Source of the DNA: SYFY01 sp041752315
GTDB lineage: Bacteria; Pseudomonadota; Gammaproteobacteria; Pseudomonadales; Azotimanducaceae
Reading direction: 5' to 3'
Assembly: GCA_041752315.1 (NCBI GenBank)
Contig: JBGSHJ010000043.1
Location: 1-64,000 of the forward strand
Length of the DNA stretch: 64,000 nucleotides
Both the position numbers and the translations under genes were made by a program. This document shows, piece by piece, positions 43,373 to 52,534 of the stretch. Each line of letters begins with the position of its first letter. Position 1 is the first letter of the stretch. The notes below the pieces were generated by a model. It saw only the letters and a program-made list of their open reading frames with translations, was not told the DNA's origin and made no database searches.

Positions 43373-43699
43373 CTACGAGTTCCTAGACCCGTTAGACGGC
43401 TTCTCGCCCCTGCCGGTGAACCAGGCCGTAGCCTTTACCAATATATCTCGTTCTTGTTGTAGCTGTTTGACCTGGCGCCGCAGTCGGGAGAGCTCCTCCC
43501 GCTCCATACTGATCAGCACTTCGTTGTTACGCGATGGCTTGCTGCCGCGCTCAGCGACGGCCCGTGTAACCCAGGCCGATATACTCTGCGAGCTCACGCC
43601 GAACTCCCGGGACAACTCCGTTGCGCTTCGACCAGCGTGGAACAGACCCACAATCGGACTGCGAAATTCTGTCGGATAGGGTGGTTTGGTTTTTGGCAT
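43373..43699 (-). CDS. IS3-family transposase OrfA
   Basis: The 108-residue product has a helix-turn-helix (FHAGRSATELSREFGVSSQS, residues about 20-40) and a leucine-zipper region (EELSRLRRQVKQLQQERDIL), the standard IS3 OrfA. The last about 10 residues (after FTGRG) no longer resemble the family. In the OrfB frame stop codons lie between OrfA and OrfB, so the usual frameshifted OrfAB fusion cannot form. Confidence 0.8.
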   Translation of the reverse strand: MPKTKPPYPTEFRSPIVGLFHAGRSATELSREFGVSSQSISAWVTRAVAERGSKPSRNNEVLISMEREELSRLRRQVKQLQQERDILVKATAWFTGRGEKPSNGSRNS

Positions 43700-43791
43700 T
43701 TCGGACTCCTTCTCTTCTGAGAATCAGGTGTCCGTGAAAGTGGGTTACCTCCAACTCCATTGTGTAAAAAATACTGACACGTTCGAATGAA

Positions 43792-45165
43792 ATGCATGAG
43801 TACAGGGAAACAGGTAGGCTGCCGGGTCCGCCACGCCATTGGCCAGTTTCCGGAAGCCATCAAGTCAGCCATGGATGCTCGATTATTCCCGCCCCGAAGA
43901 TAGCGTTTTCCAATCGCAAGCCCGGTGCTTTTTCGGTTCTGTCGATCCCTCAGTTCAGATGGCTCTTTTTCGGCAACGTCGCCTTTTTCTTCGCCATGCA
44001 GGGTCAAATGTTGACCCGCACCATTCTCGCCTGGGACCTGACGGGTTCAGCTGAGTCGCTGGCCTATATCAACCTGATCGTGGCCGGTCCTATGATTTTT
44101 GCATCAATGATCGGTGGCGCGGTAACCGATCGTGTTGAACGACGCCAACTTGTCATTGTTGGTCAGTGCCTGATCACGGCCAACGAGATGTTTATTTTGA
44201 GTCTCCTATTGTTGGGGAAACTCGAATTTTGGCACCTGTTGTGTACTGCATTTGTTGCCGGTTGCGCGTTTCCGTTCATCATGCCCGCCAGAATGGCCAT
44301 TACTGTCAATGTGGTAGGGCCTGACCGAATTCAAAGTGCTATGGCGATTTCGAGCGGTGCAATGAACATGAGTCGGGTTGCAGGCCCGGCCTTGGCAGGC
44401 CTTATCATTGCGCAATATTCTGTTGTAGCCGCCTACACAATTTCTACGCTGCTGTACGGTACGGCAATCGTTTGTATGTTGTTCGTCAAGCGCAATACAG
44501 CCGTACAGCCTGCAGGCGGCAAAAAGCCACTACTGGCGGATATCGCTTATGGATTTCAGTATATAAAAAGAAACAAACCCGTCATGGTTTGTCTCTTTTT
44601 TGGGCTCGTACCCATGTTTCTGGCGATGCCATTCCAAAATATGTTGGTAATGCTGGTCGAGCAAAGCTGGCAAACAGGTGAACGCGGCCTGGGTATTCTG
44701 ATGGGTGCCGGTGGGGTTGGCGGAGTTCTCGGATCCATCTGGATAGCGCGGCGTGGTGACAAGACCGAGAGACTGCGTTTGATGATCGTGACTGCAATCA
44801 GCTTTGCGTTGTTCCTGGCCGTATTCACACAGACAAGTAGTTTCTACCTGGCGCTGATTCCCCTTGTGCTGGCAAACTTGTGTGCCAGTGCGTTCCAGAC
44901 GGTCAATAACGCGACCGTTCAGATCCTGGTGGATGATAGCGTTAGAGGGCGAATGAGTAGTTTCATGATGATGTCATTTGGCCTGACCCCGTTAGGCGTC
45001 TTCCCCATGGCAATCGCCGCTGATCACATCGGCGCTGCGAACGCGATTCTGGTTGCATGTATTGCCCTGGTAGTCATCACCATCGCGTTTCTGGGCTTGA
45101 GTAAAACCCTGCGAAATATCGATAGCACTGTGAAAAATGCGGCGGCAAAAACCTCCGTTTTTTAG
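43792..45165 (+). CDS. MFS transporter (EntS-like MFS_3 type), the only intact island cargo
   Basis: The frame runs 457 codons. The first about 40 residues are hydrophilic and unlike the family; the transporter proper starts near GAFSVLSIPQFRWLFFGNVA. Twelve hydrophobic segments follow, with GGAVTDRVERRQLV (motif A) and DDSVRGRMSSFMMMSFGLTP in the second half. Relatives export siderophores, drugs or metabolites. Only one in-frame start (43792) exists, so the native start may have been changed by the adjoining insertion. The base composition is visibly more AT-rich than the flanking chromosome. Confidence 0.8.
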   Translation: MHEYRETGRLPGPPRHWPVSGSHQVSHGCSIIPAPKIAFSNRKPGAFSVLSIPQFRWLFFGNVAFFFAMQGQMLTRTILAWDLTGSAESLAYINLIVAGPMIFASMIGGAVTDRVERRQLVIVGQCLITANEMFILSLLLLGKLEFWHLLCTAFVAGCAFPFIMPARMAITVNVVGPDRIQSAMAISSGAMNMSRVAGPALAGLIIAQYSVVAAYTISTLLYGTAIVCMLFVKRNTAVQPAGGKKPLLADIAYGFQYIKRNKPVMVCLFFGLVPMFLAMPFQNMLVMLVEQSWQTGERGLGILMGAGGVGGVLGSIWIARRGDKTERLRLMIVTAISFALFLAVFTQTSSFYLALIPLVLANLCASAFQTVNNATVQILVDDSVRGRMSSFMMMSFGLTPLGVFPMAIAADHIGAANAILVACIALVVITIAFLGLSKTLRNIDSTVKNAAAKTSVF

Positions 45166-45894
45166 GGTTGTTGTGACTCGACCCAAGTTTGAGTAAAAAT
45201 CCTGCGAGGTGCTCTACGTCAAATAGCTGGAAGCCGAACATCGTATTCTTTGCACCCACCATCCTGGTGCTTGCCCCGATCCTGTCTGTGGCGAATAACC
45301 GCCTGGAGTGCTCCCCGGGTTCTAGCCCATCGCTATGATAGGTTCTCCTCGATCGAGGAGAACATCCTTGAAGAGAAACCGATTTACGAAGAGAAGATCG
45401 TTGCCGTGTTGAGAGAGGCCACTGGACTCCCACCGCCAGACTACTGCGACGTAGTGCGAAGCGGTGACCCTGCCTCTGTTTCACGTACACCAGAATGCTG
45501 AATCCAGCCCGGTGGCTGCTTTGTGTAGTGATCGTTGGGTCACAGCAGGGTCGATGGCAGGTTGCATATCTTCCGAGGAGGCAGGCGTCTAGCTAGCCAG
45601 ACAATCCTGTTGTAAAAATTGAGGCCCCCATAGTCTTCACGCAGAGCCCAGATCGAAGACATACTGTGCCGATAACTGATCGATCCCGGTCATCAGTGTA
45701 CGAATGGATATCGGAAGGGACGTTTCCGGCGCCGCTCCGAATCGGCGACCGTGCCGTTCGGTGGCAAAGCGGATATGATTTCGAACGGTCCGTTCGTTCT
45801 GGCTTCTTTGTGCATTCGGAGCGTTGAGCCTCACTCGGTGGTGAACGTCAGACGCTGGTCAGGCCAGAACCCAGCCTTGTGACTGCAAAGTGCG
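45166..45894. other. Island segment without an intact gene
   Basis: About 730 bases hold only short broken frames on both strands. Two show protein-like stretches: plus-strand SSIEENILEEKPIYEEKIVA near 45350, and minus-strand ETSLPISIRTLMTGIDQLSA near 45660-45730, the latter ending in a natural-looking stop. Neither was recognised. They are best read as remnants of lost island genes. Confidence 0.45.
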
Positions 45895-46164
45895 GTGTAC
45901 GTGGAAACGAGGCAGGGTCACATCGTCAATATCGTTCGACTCATGATCGACGCGAGGCATCAGGGGAAGGGGCTGGGAAGTGACCTCTTGAAGGTTGCAA
46001 CGGTCTGGATCTCAGGCTTTCATCCTAGGCCACACACGATTCGAATCTCTACGGTGCCTGAGAATGTGACGGCATTTTTGCTCTACAAGTCACAGGGTTT
46101 TCATGAAACCGGAATCGAGGATGGCGAAGTTGCCCTATATCGAGATATCGGCGTCGACGTTTAG
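45895..46164 (+). pseudogene. GNAT acetyltransferase C-terminal fragment
   Basis: The 89-residue frame carries the acetyl-CoA-binding part of a GNAT enzyme: VNIVRLMIDARHQGKGLGSD with the R/Q-x-x-G-x-G/A loop, then ISTVPENVTAFLLYKSQGFHE. The N-terminal strands of the fold are missing, and a TGA lies in frame five codons upstream. It is probably a decayed gene rather than a short functional one. Confidence 0.7.
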
Positions 46165-46587
46165 ATTCGACTTGGAAATGCGACCTTGCATGTTTTTATG
46201 TAACAGCAGAGTGGGCTTCTCACAAGCATCACGGTTTTTCAGTTGGTTCTTGGCGTGTCTGCGTTCGTGTTGCGCTGCAGGTGTGTCGAGTTTTGGCGCT
46301 CGAGATAGTTATTCGGCGATTGTGGTGGTGTTCCGGAGGGGCTAGCCAACGGCACAATGTGAGTGTTTCGGGAAATGCGAATTGCGTTGCGAGCAAAGCA
46401 GTGCGAAATAGTCACCCGAGTGCACTTCGCGTACACATTTCTGATTGACGCGTTCCACACAAGACGCGAGCCTCGTCGAGCGCGCTATGGCTACTGAAAA
46501 TCCTGAGCACGTGCGTGACGGGATTTTTGAAACTGCTACCAAACGCTCGAAGTTGCTTGGCAGCGACCGCGAAACCAAATTGTTAGA
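46165..46587. other. Island right end without a supported gene
   Basis: About 420 bases, relatively AT-rich, between the GNAT fragment and the right att repeat. Short frames on both strands (up to 80 codons) show no motif. Nothing can be assigned. Confidence 0.4.
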
Positions 46588-46631
46588 CTTCGGAGGCCAA
46601 TAGTCTATCCATCTGAGCTACGGGCACGGGG
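46588..46631. other. Right attachment site: duplicated tRNA-Arg 5' half
   Basis: The 44 bases match 40774-40817 with two mismatches and keep the D-arm and anticodon-loop sequence of tRNA-Arg but not its 3' half. The D-arm sequence is intact; one change falls in the segment between anticodon stem and D-arm and one near the acceptor. This is the scar left at the far end of the island. Confidence 0.8.
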
Positions 46632-46736
46632 AATCGACAACATACCAGTGCAACCTTCGGGTTTCATCCGTTCCGACCCGGGCTCGGGATTCTGGAATGA
46701 TCGCGTCGATGATCTTGATGATGATCCTCACGCAGA

Positions 46737-48032
46737 TCAGAGTTTTCTGTGCGCCTGTTCAATCTGCCTGGCTCGCGGGTCATCCACGCCGGCTGCGCCG
46801 GAAAATTCAATCCACTGACCTACGGCTCCCGCGACAACTTCAATGATCTGTTTTGCCCGTCCGGTGCGGACACCGGCGGAGGCTGCGAATTCGAGCAGAT
46901 CATCACGGGAAAAGGCATCCCGTTTGCCAGCCAGGCTCATCTGGTGTTGCCCGGTCCACAAGCCGCCTGGATTCCAGGCGTAGGAAATGTCGAAGGCGGG
47001 CGAGAGCTGCCACTGACCCTGCTGATCCATAAGGAAGGCGATGTTTTTCACGTGATCATCCTGATTGCGGGACAGGACGTTGAAGATGGCCCGGCGCACC
47101 TGTTCTTCGATGGCCTCCATGCCAAGGTTCAGCCTGCGAATCACGGCAATGGCCTGCTCGTAGCTCCATGCGCCTGCCTGATTGAAGTCGTAATGGGCCA
47201 TTGCGCACAGGGAGAGCATGTGCAGTTTGCGTCCTTCGGCGGTGCGATCAAATCGTTGGGTCATGAAGTGTGCACGACCGCCTTCTTCGTGCAGTCGGCA
47301 CCGAGACATCCGAATCCCCGCAGCTTGTGCCATCAACGCATACGCGTACTCGATCCTGCCGAATCCTGCGGGATCGGCAAGTTCACGATCACGATTGTTG
47401 GTGACTCCATCAAACTTGAAGAGCCAGTACTGGAACCCTTCACTCGCTGGCAGCTGACCGGAACGAAACGCACCGGTCTGCGGGTTCCAGGCGAGGATTG
47501 CCTTCGCCCTCGCTCCGCCTGCCGACGTGCCTACACGCAGGATATTCTCCATCGCTTCGCGATCATCTTCTCCGTGCAGTTCACCCTGCAGACTTTCGCG
47601 TGCATTGAGGATCCGCCCCGACAGGTCAACCAACGCGGCGATGTCAACTTCCCGGGCGTGTGTGCGTGGCCCAAGCAGTGCGGGTTCAAATTCGAGGGCA
47701 CCCATGCCGCGTCTGCCGATGTAACACAGTCGCTCCACAGGGTTGAAGGACTCCGCAGTCCGACCCTGGCGCGCCAGCCACGCATCGATGATCGCGTTGC
47801 CCCACTTGTCAGGCAGCGAATCGGCAAGCAGCCCTGGCAGACCCTTGAACGTGTTGCGTGGCAGCGCCGGGAATTCGTAGGGAAATTCGCGCAGTGGCAG
47901 GGTGATCGGTGCAATCTCGATGCCGCTGCGTGCAAACTCCGGCGTGTACTGGAAAACCCCGAGTTCGCGTTCCGGGATCCATGACACTGCACCGATTTCC
48001 CGTCCCCACATCCTGACATGAGCGTCAGTCAT
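46737..48032 (-). CDS. hipA: HipA-family serine/threonine kinase toxin
   Basis: The 431-residue protein has the HipA layout: N-terminal subdomain with LPGLLADSLPDKWGNAIID (about 64-82), the nucleotide loop GTSAGGARAKAIL (168-180), the catalytic loop RNQDDHVKN (322-330) and the metal-binding AFDISY (346-351). HipA kinases phosphorylate translation factors such as glutamyl-tRNA synthetase to cause growth arrest. Start overlaps the hipB-like gene by eight bases. It lies 105 bases from the island scar. All key motifs look intact. Confidence 0.9.
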   Translation of the reverse strand: MTDAHVRMWGREIGAVSWIPERELGVFQYTPEFARSGIEIAPITLPLREFPYEFPALPRNTFKGLPGLLADSLPDKWGNAIIDAWLARQGRTAESFNPVERLCYIGRRGMGALEFEPALLGPRTHAREVDIAALVDLSGRILNARESLQGELHGEDDREAMENILRVGTSAGGARAKAILAWNPQTGAFRSGQLPASEGFQYWLFKFDGVTNNRDRELADPAGFGRIEYAYALMAQAAGIRMSRCRLHEEGGRAHFMTQRFDRTAEGRKLHMLSLCAMAHYDFNQAGAWSYEQAIAVIRRLNLGMEAIEEQVRRAIFNVLSRNQDDHVKNIAFLMDQQGQWQLSPAFDISYAWNPGGLWTGQHQMSLAGKRDAFSRDDLLEFAASAGVRTGRAKQIIEVVAGAVGQWIEFSGAAGVDDPRARQIEQAHRKL

Positions 48033-48393
48033 TGGCGGGCTCGTCTTCTGCCCACCGCCATGCAGCATCTGGTGTCGACAATGTGTTCCGGGGACGCGCA
48101 CGTCGCCGTTCCTGGCCGTGTGCCATCCGTTCGACCGGTCGAACCGCTGGATCAGGAAGCAGCGTGGCCAGGTTGGCCTGAAGTCCCAGGGCAATGAGCA
48201 CTCGAATGAAGGTATCGAGGGACGTGCCGTCACCCTTGCCAAGCCGGTTGATCGTTCGCAGCGACAGGCCAGTCATGCTGGCCAGTTGGGCCTGCGTCAG
48301 GTTCCGCGCCAGCCGGATGGTTTCCAGGCGTTCGAACAGCGCGTTTTCGATCTGGTTGCTGTTTGCAGTATCGAAGCTGATTGAAATAGACAT
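48025..48393 (-). CDS. hipB: HipB-like XRE-family antitoxin
   Basis: The 122-residue protein has an XRE helix-turn-helix (about residues 25-75: RLARNLTQAQLASMTGLSLR, then INRLGKGDGTSLDTFIRVL) and a basic, flexible C-terminal tail. It would neutralise HipA and repress its own promoter. The overlap with hipA gives coupled expression in the standard antitoxin-first order. Confidence 0.88.
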   Translation of the reverse strand: MSISISFDTANSNQIENALFERLETIRLARNLTQAQLASMTGLSLRTINRLGKGDGTSLDTFIRVLIALGLQANLATLLPDPAVRPVERMAHGQERRRARPRNTLSTPDAAWRWAEDEPAND

Positions 48394-48560
48394 TAGTGGC
48401 TCTTTGAATACGAGAAAAGCAATTAATGATCAGTATATGACGTTTTAAATGGCAGGATATCCATTCTGGTTTTTAAAGATACATCGTTGGCGTTTTAATC
48501 GACATAATGTCTATTAATAGGACTAATATGGCACATTAAATGGAAGCGCTCAGACGATCG
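48394..48560. promoter_or_regulatory. hipBA promoter/operator region
   Basis: This AT-rich stretch upstream of hipB holds several symmetric sites: GGATATCC (48455-48462), GACATAATGTC (48501-48511) and CTATTAATAG (48511-48520). A direct repeat RCGTTTTAA occurs at about 48439 and 48489, 50 bases apart. A TATACT at 48432-48437 on the minus strand could be a -10 box 39 bases before the start codon. These fit autoregulation by HipB. The 190 bases beyond, up to the GST gene, hold nothing identifiable. Confidence 0.5.
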
Positions 48561-48750
48561 CCAATCCATGGTGGCTCAGACGCGTTCATTGTCCCGACAC
48601 GCGCCTGGCGACGCGCGCCCGATAGTCTGGACAACACTGCGCCACGGACAATCAGTCAATGCGGGACAAGCGGCTCAAGGTCCAGGGCTGCCCGCCGTTG
48701 ACAGCACCTGGTTGCATCAAGGGACTTCCGCTTGCCTTCGACAGACAGGC

Positions 48751-49371
48751 TTACGCTGTTGCACTTGGCCTGCTGCTGACCCGCTCATGCCAGGCCCACA
48801 GGTGCGGCAGATCGTCGACCGGCTTCAAACCTACGAGAGCGGTGGCGAAGTCGATTGCCGTGAGCGCGGTAATGTCAGCGATGGTGTATCGATCGCCTGA
48901 CATGTACTGCCGTTTTTCGAGTTCGCTGTTCAGCCGCGAATAAAATCGGTGCACATTGGCATCGCTCGCGGTCTTCGCTTCGGGGATCTGCTTGAAACGA
49001 CCCGCGGCCATCTTGGCGACGATCGGACCGTTTACCCAGCTGGTACCGATCTGGCTCCACAGTTCGAGTTCGAGAATTCGATTGTGCATCTCGATTCTGC
49101 CGAGTTCGTAGGGTGAGCGGCCAAAGAGATTCGGTTCAGGTTGCAGAGCTTCGAGATAACGACAGATGGCGACACTTTCGCCGATGAACTTCCCGTCATC
49201 GGTTTCCAGTGCCGGGACCTTGCCGCTGGGGTGCTTGTCAAGAAAATCCGGTTGTTTGTGCGCACCAGCCATCATGTCCACCTGGACAAACTCGACCGGC
49301 ATGCCTTTTTCGGCAATGAAAATGCGGACTCGGCGTGGATTCGGGGCATTGGTGACGTCGTAGAGTTTCAC
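48751..49371 (-). CDS. Glutathione S-transferase
   Basis: The 206-residue protein has the thioredoxin-like N-terminal domain of GSTs (MKLYDVTNAPNPRRVRIFIA; HPSGKVPALETDDGKFIGES with the cis-Pro and the glutathione-binding E-S pair) and the all-helical C-terminal domain (DRYTIADITALTAIDFA). The GTG start aligns with the family N-terminus. Likely cytosolic detoxification of electrophiles or a catabolic isomerase. It diverges from the amidase-like gene. Confidence 0.9.
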   Translation of the reverse strand: MKLYDVTNAPNPRRVRIFIAEKGMPVEFVQVDMMAGAHKQPDFLDKHPSGKVPALETDDGKFIGESVAICRYLEALQPEPNLFGRSPYELGRIEMHNRILELELWSQIGTSWVNGPIVAKMAAGRFKQIPEAKTASDANVHRFYSRLNSELEKRQYMSGDRYTIADITALTAIDFATALVGLKPVDDLPHLWAWHERVSSRPSATA

Positions 49372-49438
49372 TTGGGTTCGAGCTTCCTTGTTTGTAGACT
49401 TCGATCTTCCCTGTCGGTGGACACCTGACGCAAGTCTC

Positions 49439-49831
49439 ATGAGCAAGTTTGTCATTCTGCACGGCGCTTCTTGTCCTTCGCCTCTGCACTATCGGATTCA
49501 CCCGGATGGCACGTGCGAATCACTGATGTCCGAAGCGGAGCAGGGCGCACAGAAGGCGGTGATTGCGATTGGACTGGCTGGCAACCGGGAGGAGCTGCCG
49601 GATGCTGATCCGCAGATGGTTGCCCTGCGGGAATTGCTCACGGGAATTCATCGACGATATCCTTCGATCGCGCTGGGCGGTCATCGCCAGATTCGTGGCA
49701 GCAACACGGATTGCCCGGGTCCTGCCTTTCCACTCAGGCTGATTCAAGCGTGGTGGGGCGGGGCCATGCCGGAAGCACACGAGACCTGGTTCGAGGAAGT
49801 CCTTGCCTCGGCTTACCTGCCCAGGCTCTAG
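49439..49831 (+). CDS. Compact PGRP/amidase_2-like protein
   Basis: The 130-residue protein ends with the peptidoglycan-amidase segment GHRQIRGSNTDCPGPAF, where His and Cys are zinc ligands in N-acetylmuramoyl-L-alanine amidases. It opens with FVILHGASCPSPLHYRIHPDG, which joins the first zinc-site strand directly to the H-Y-x-I-x-x-DG strand. The usual intervening 25-40 residues are missing. No signal peptide is seen, so cytoplasmic action or a non-enzymatic role is possible. Start at an ATG with a weak ribosome-binding site. Confidence 0.65.
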   Translation: MSKFVILHGASCPSPLHYRIHPDGTCESLMSEAEQGAQKAVIAIGLAGNREELPDADPQMVALRELLTGIHRRYPSIALGGHRQIRGSNTDCPGPAFPLRLIQAWWGGAMPEAHETWFEEVLASAYLPRL

Positions 49832-49900
49832 CGCGGAAGGTTCACGCCGAGTATCGGCCGCAGCAGAAGATTCAGGAACGGACCGGGCCAGTGCTCCGGG

Positions 49901-51190
49901 CTAATAAACCGACGCCCCCGGCGCGTAGCGCTCGCGATGTGCGACATCGAATCGGATCTGCAGAGTCTTTAACCCCCTCAGAAAGATGCTGGGAACGTGT
50001 GCAAAGCTGTCATCCGGATGCACCAGACGAACGTTCGAGAGCCTCTTCAGAAGAATGATGAACGTTGAGTACATTTCCTGTCTGGCCAGTGCGGCACCAG
50101 GACAGTGGTGTGGTCCGGAGCCAAAAGCCAGATGAGCACCGGCCTTTTTCCTGTCGATATCAAAACCTTCCCCTTCGGCAAAGACCGCTTCGTCCCGATT
50201 GGCAGACGCATAACCCAGCGCGATGCTCGAACCTTTTGGAATAGGCACGCCGCCAATCTGCGTATCACAAGTGGCTGCACGCCACAGATGCAGCACCGGT
50301 GTCTCGAAGCGCAATGACTCCTCGATGAAGTTTCGAATCAGCCTGGGGTCTTCCTGCATGCGTTCGATGGTGCCAGGTCGCTGCAACAACAGCATCATGG
50401 CCGAGCCGATGGCGTTGGTGGTTGTCTCGTTGCCACCCGTGAGCAACTGGTCGAGCAGGTCCTGCAATTCGAACATGTCGAGGGAGCGATTGACGCCCCG
50501 GTCATCAGTCACCCTGGCATGGACGAGTTCGGAAATGATGTCGTCCTTTCGCTCTTCCCGCCGATCGTTCATCACGGATGCAAAAAAATGCTGTGCTTCA
50601 ACGACCTGCCGGGCGCACTCGATTGCTGCATCGTCATCAACAAAACCACCACCTGGTGCGAGCATGGCGTCGGACCAGCGCTTCAAATCCAGGATCCGGT
50701 CACGTGGCACCCCGAGTTGGTCGGCGATGACCGTGCAGGGAAGTGGAATGGCGTATTGCGCAACGAAGTCGCATTCACCGCGGTCGATGAACCGGTCGAT
50801 CAGATCATTGACGCAGGTTTCGACGTAGTCGGTCATCTTGCGGACCCGCGCCACGGAAAACGCGTCGTTGACGAGACTGCGATACATCGTGTGCACAGGG
50901 GGATCGGTTCGCTGCAGCGTGGAGACACGCTTCCATCCATTTTCAGCGCGCCAGGCTTCGGCGATGTTGCGGACGTTGCCACCACGCGTGCTGCCGTATT
51001 CATAGATATTGTTGGAAAACAGCTCCGGGTGCTTTTTCACATAACGGACGTCTTCATAACGGGAGACGTACCAGGCTCCCAGCTCCTTCATGAAGTAGAC
51101 CGGGCTTTCCTGCCTGATGGTCTGCAGGTATGCAAAATGGCATTCACGAACGGCGTCATTGAACAGATTGTATTCATCAAGTCTGGTCAT
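49901..51190 (-). CDS. Cytochrome P450
   Basis: The 429-residue P450 has the I-helix motif GGNETT (Asn in place of the common His/Asp before Glu-Thr), the K-helix EESLR (ExxR) and the heme loop FGSGPHHCPG with the thiolate Cys363. It is a soluble class I-type enzyme needing external ferredoxin. It is only distantly similar to the other P450 in the window. It follows the MFS gene by 24 bases, so both are probably co-transcribed, perhaps linking uptake and hydroxylation. Confidence 0.92.
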   Translation of the reverse strand: MTRLDEYNLFNDAVRECHFAYLQTIRQESPVYFMKELGAWYVSRYEDVRYVKKHPELFSNNIYEYGSTRGGNVRNIAEAWRAENGWKRVSTLQRTDPPVHTMYRSLVNDAFSVARVRKMTDYVETCVNDLIDRFIDRGECDFVAQYAIPLPCTVIADQLGVPRDRILDLKRWSDAMLAPGGGFVDDDAAIECARQVVEAQHFFASVMNDRREERKDDIISELVHARVTDDRGVNRSLDMFELQDLLDQLLTGGNETTTNAIGSAMMLLLQRPGTIERMQEDPRLIRNFIEESLRFETPVLHLWRAATCDTQIGGVPIPKGSSIALGYASANRDEAVFAEGEGFDIDRKKAGAHLAFGSGPHHCPGAALARQEMYSTFIILLKRLSNVRLVHPDDSFAHVPSIFLRGLKTLQIRFDVAHRERYAPGASVY

Positions 51191-51214
51191 CAGGCCCCCT
51201 GGTCCGGGTTTGTC

Positions 51215-52534
51215 TCATGAATAAGCGAGTTGCGCGCGGCGATAGCTCTCGGCGTATGGCTTGCGTCCGAGCCAGAGCATGCTGCAACCGAGAATGCCAA
51301 AAAACAGTACCAGAGTGATGATCGAATAGCGCACACCTTCCGGACCCGGGAAGATGGCGGTATTGAAATAACCCGCCAGGGGTGGACCAAGCATCATCCC
51401 GAATGAACCCACCAGCATGTTGATGGCGGCAACCTGGGCCCGGATGGTGGGTGGTGCAATCACCGGCAGTGCGCCTGCTGCAATTCCGAATGGCGAATTG
51501 ATGAACAGCATGGCAGGGGCATAAAGAATGAATGCTGTTGTCGGATCCGGCGCAAACTGGACCGCAAGGATTGCCGGAATGGCGAGGGCACCACCGATCA
51601 TGCCGGCGGTGATGTTGGCGTCAGCGCGGCCACGCATTTCCAGACGTCGACCCAGCCAGGCAATCACCAACGGACCCATGGCGCCGAAGACTGCAAAGAT
51701 CCAGCCGAAAGTCTGTGATGCATCGGCCGCCTCCAGATGATGCACGCGGACAAAAAACGAGACGGTCCAGAACACAAATGCGTAGCCCATCAGGTTGAGG
51801 AACAGAAAACCCAGGTGATGACAGGTCAGCGTTCTGGTGTTCTGTCGGTAAAACAGCAGCACTTCGCCAAAAGCCATGCGGGTACCGCTGGGCGATACCC
51901 GCCTTGCCGGTTCGGGCATCAACAGGAATGCCAACGCAAGAAGGAGTCCCGGTGCCCCCAGATACACAAAGGTCTGCTGCCAGGGGTGCAGCGTACCGAT
52001 ACCGGGAATGGTCATCGGCTCAAGGCCCTCGACCAGATTCAGCACGACCCCGCCAATCACAAAGGCGATACCGGACCCGAGGATCGGTCCGAGCTGATAG
52101 ATGCTCATGGCCAGTGGCAGACGCTCGCGCGGAAAGTAGTCGCCAAGCAGGGAATTGGTGGCAGGTGTCAGCGTGGCTTCACCGACGCCAACCCCCATAC
52201 GGGCCAGCAGCACCTGCCAGAAGTTCTGTGCCAGACCGCAAGTTGCGGTCATTGCTGACCAGAAGCCCACCCCGATGCTGATGATCACCGTTCGGTTGCG
52301 ATTGTCCGCAAGCCAGGCGATGGGCAGGGCGGCCAGCGCGTAAAAAACAGCGAATATGCCATACAGCCAGCCGATCTCGGAGTCCGAGAGGTCCAGATCG
52401 TGTTTCATCGGCTCGACGACGATCGCAACGATCTGACGGTCGACAAACGACACGAGTGATGCCAGCACCAGCAGTGCGAGCACGCTCCAGCCAACGATCG
52501 GGCGAGGGAAGGGTCTGGTCAATGGTCTGGTCAA
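51215..52534 (-). CDS. MFS transporter (spinster-like)
   Basis: The 439-residue protein has twelve hydrophobic segments and the spinster-type opening VSFVDRQIVAIVVEPMKHDL, then SDSEIGWLYGIFAVFYALAA. It has LARMGVGVGEATLTPATNS in helix 4-5. The start is a TTG with GAAGG upstream; a second TTG four codons later is also possible because the first 24 bases contain a 12-base direct repeat. Substrate unknown; relatives transport lipids and organic acids. Co-directional with the P450. Confidence 0.85.
   Translation of the reverse strand: MTRPLTRPFPRPIVGWSVLALLVLASLVSFVDRQIVAIVVEPMKHDLDLSDSEIGWLYGIFAVFYALAALPIAWLADNRNRTVIISIGVGFWSAMTATCGLAQNFWQVLLARMGVGVGEATLTPATNSLLGDYFPRERLPLAMSIYQLGPILGSGIAFVIGGVVLNLVEGLEPMTIPGIGTLHPWQQTFVYLGAPGLLLALAFLLMPEPARRVSPSGTRMAFGEVLLFYRQNTRTLTCHHLGFLFLNLMGYAFVFWTVSFFVRVHHLEAADASQTFGWIFAVFGAMGPLVIAWLGRRLEMRGRADANITAGMIGGALAIPAILAVQFAPDPTTAFILYAPAMLFINSPFGIAAGALPVIAPPTIRAQVAAINMLVGSFGMMLGPPLAGYFNTAIFPGPEGVRYSIITLVLFFGILGCSMLWLGRKPYAESYRRAQLAYS

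Larger units (their letters stand above)
42374..43747 (-). mobile_element. Decayed IS3-family insertion sequence
   Basis: A 1374-base element on the minus strand is bounded by imperfect 19-base terminal inverted repeats: TGACCCGAATCCACGGACA at the left end, and the complement of the right end TAACCCACTTTCACGGACA (14 of 19 match). Inside are orfA and a broken orfB. Target-site duplication was not clear. It lies between the IS6 relic and the MFS gene. Confidence 0.75.

Noticed and set aside
46749..47984. 411-codon plus-strand frame
   Set aside because: Antisense to hipA, which has all kinase motifs. No independent domain is visible.
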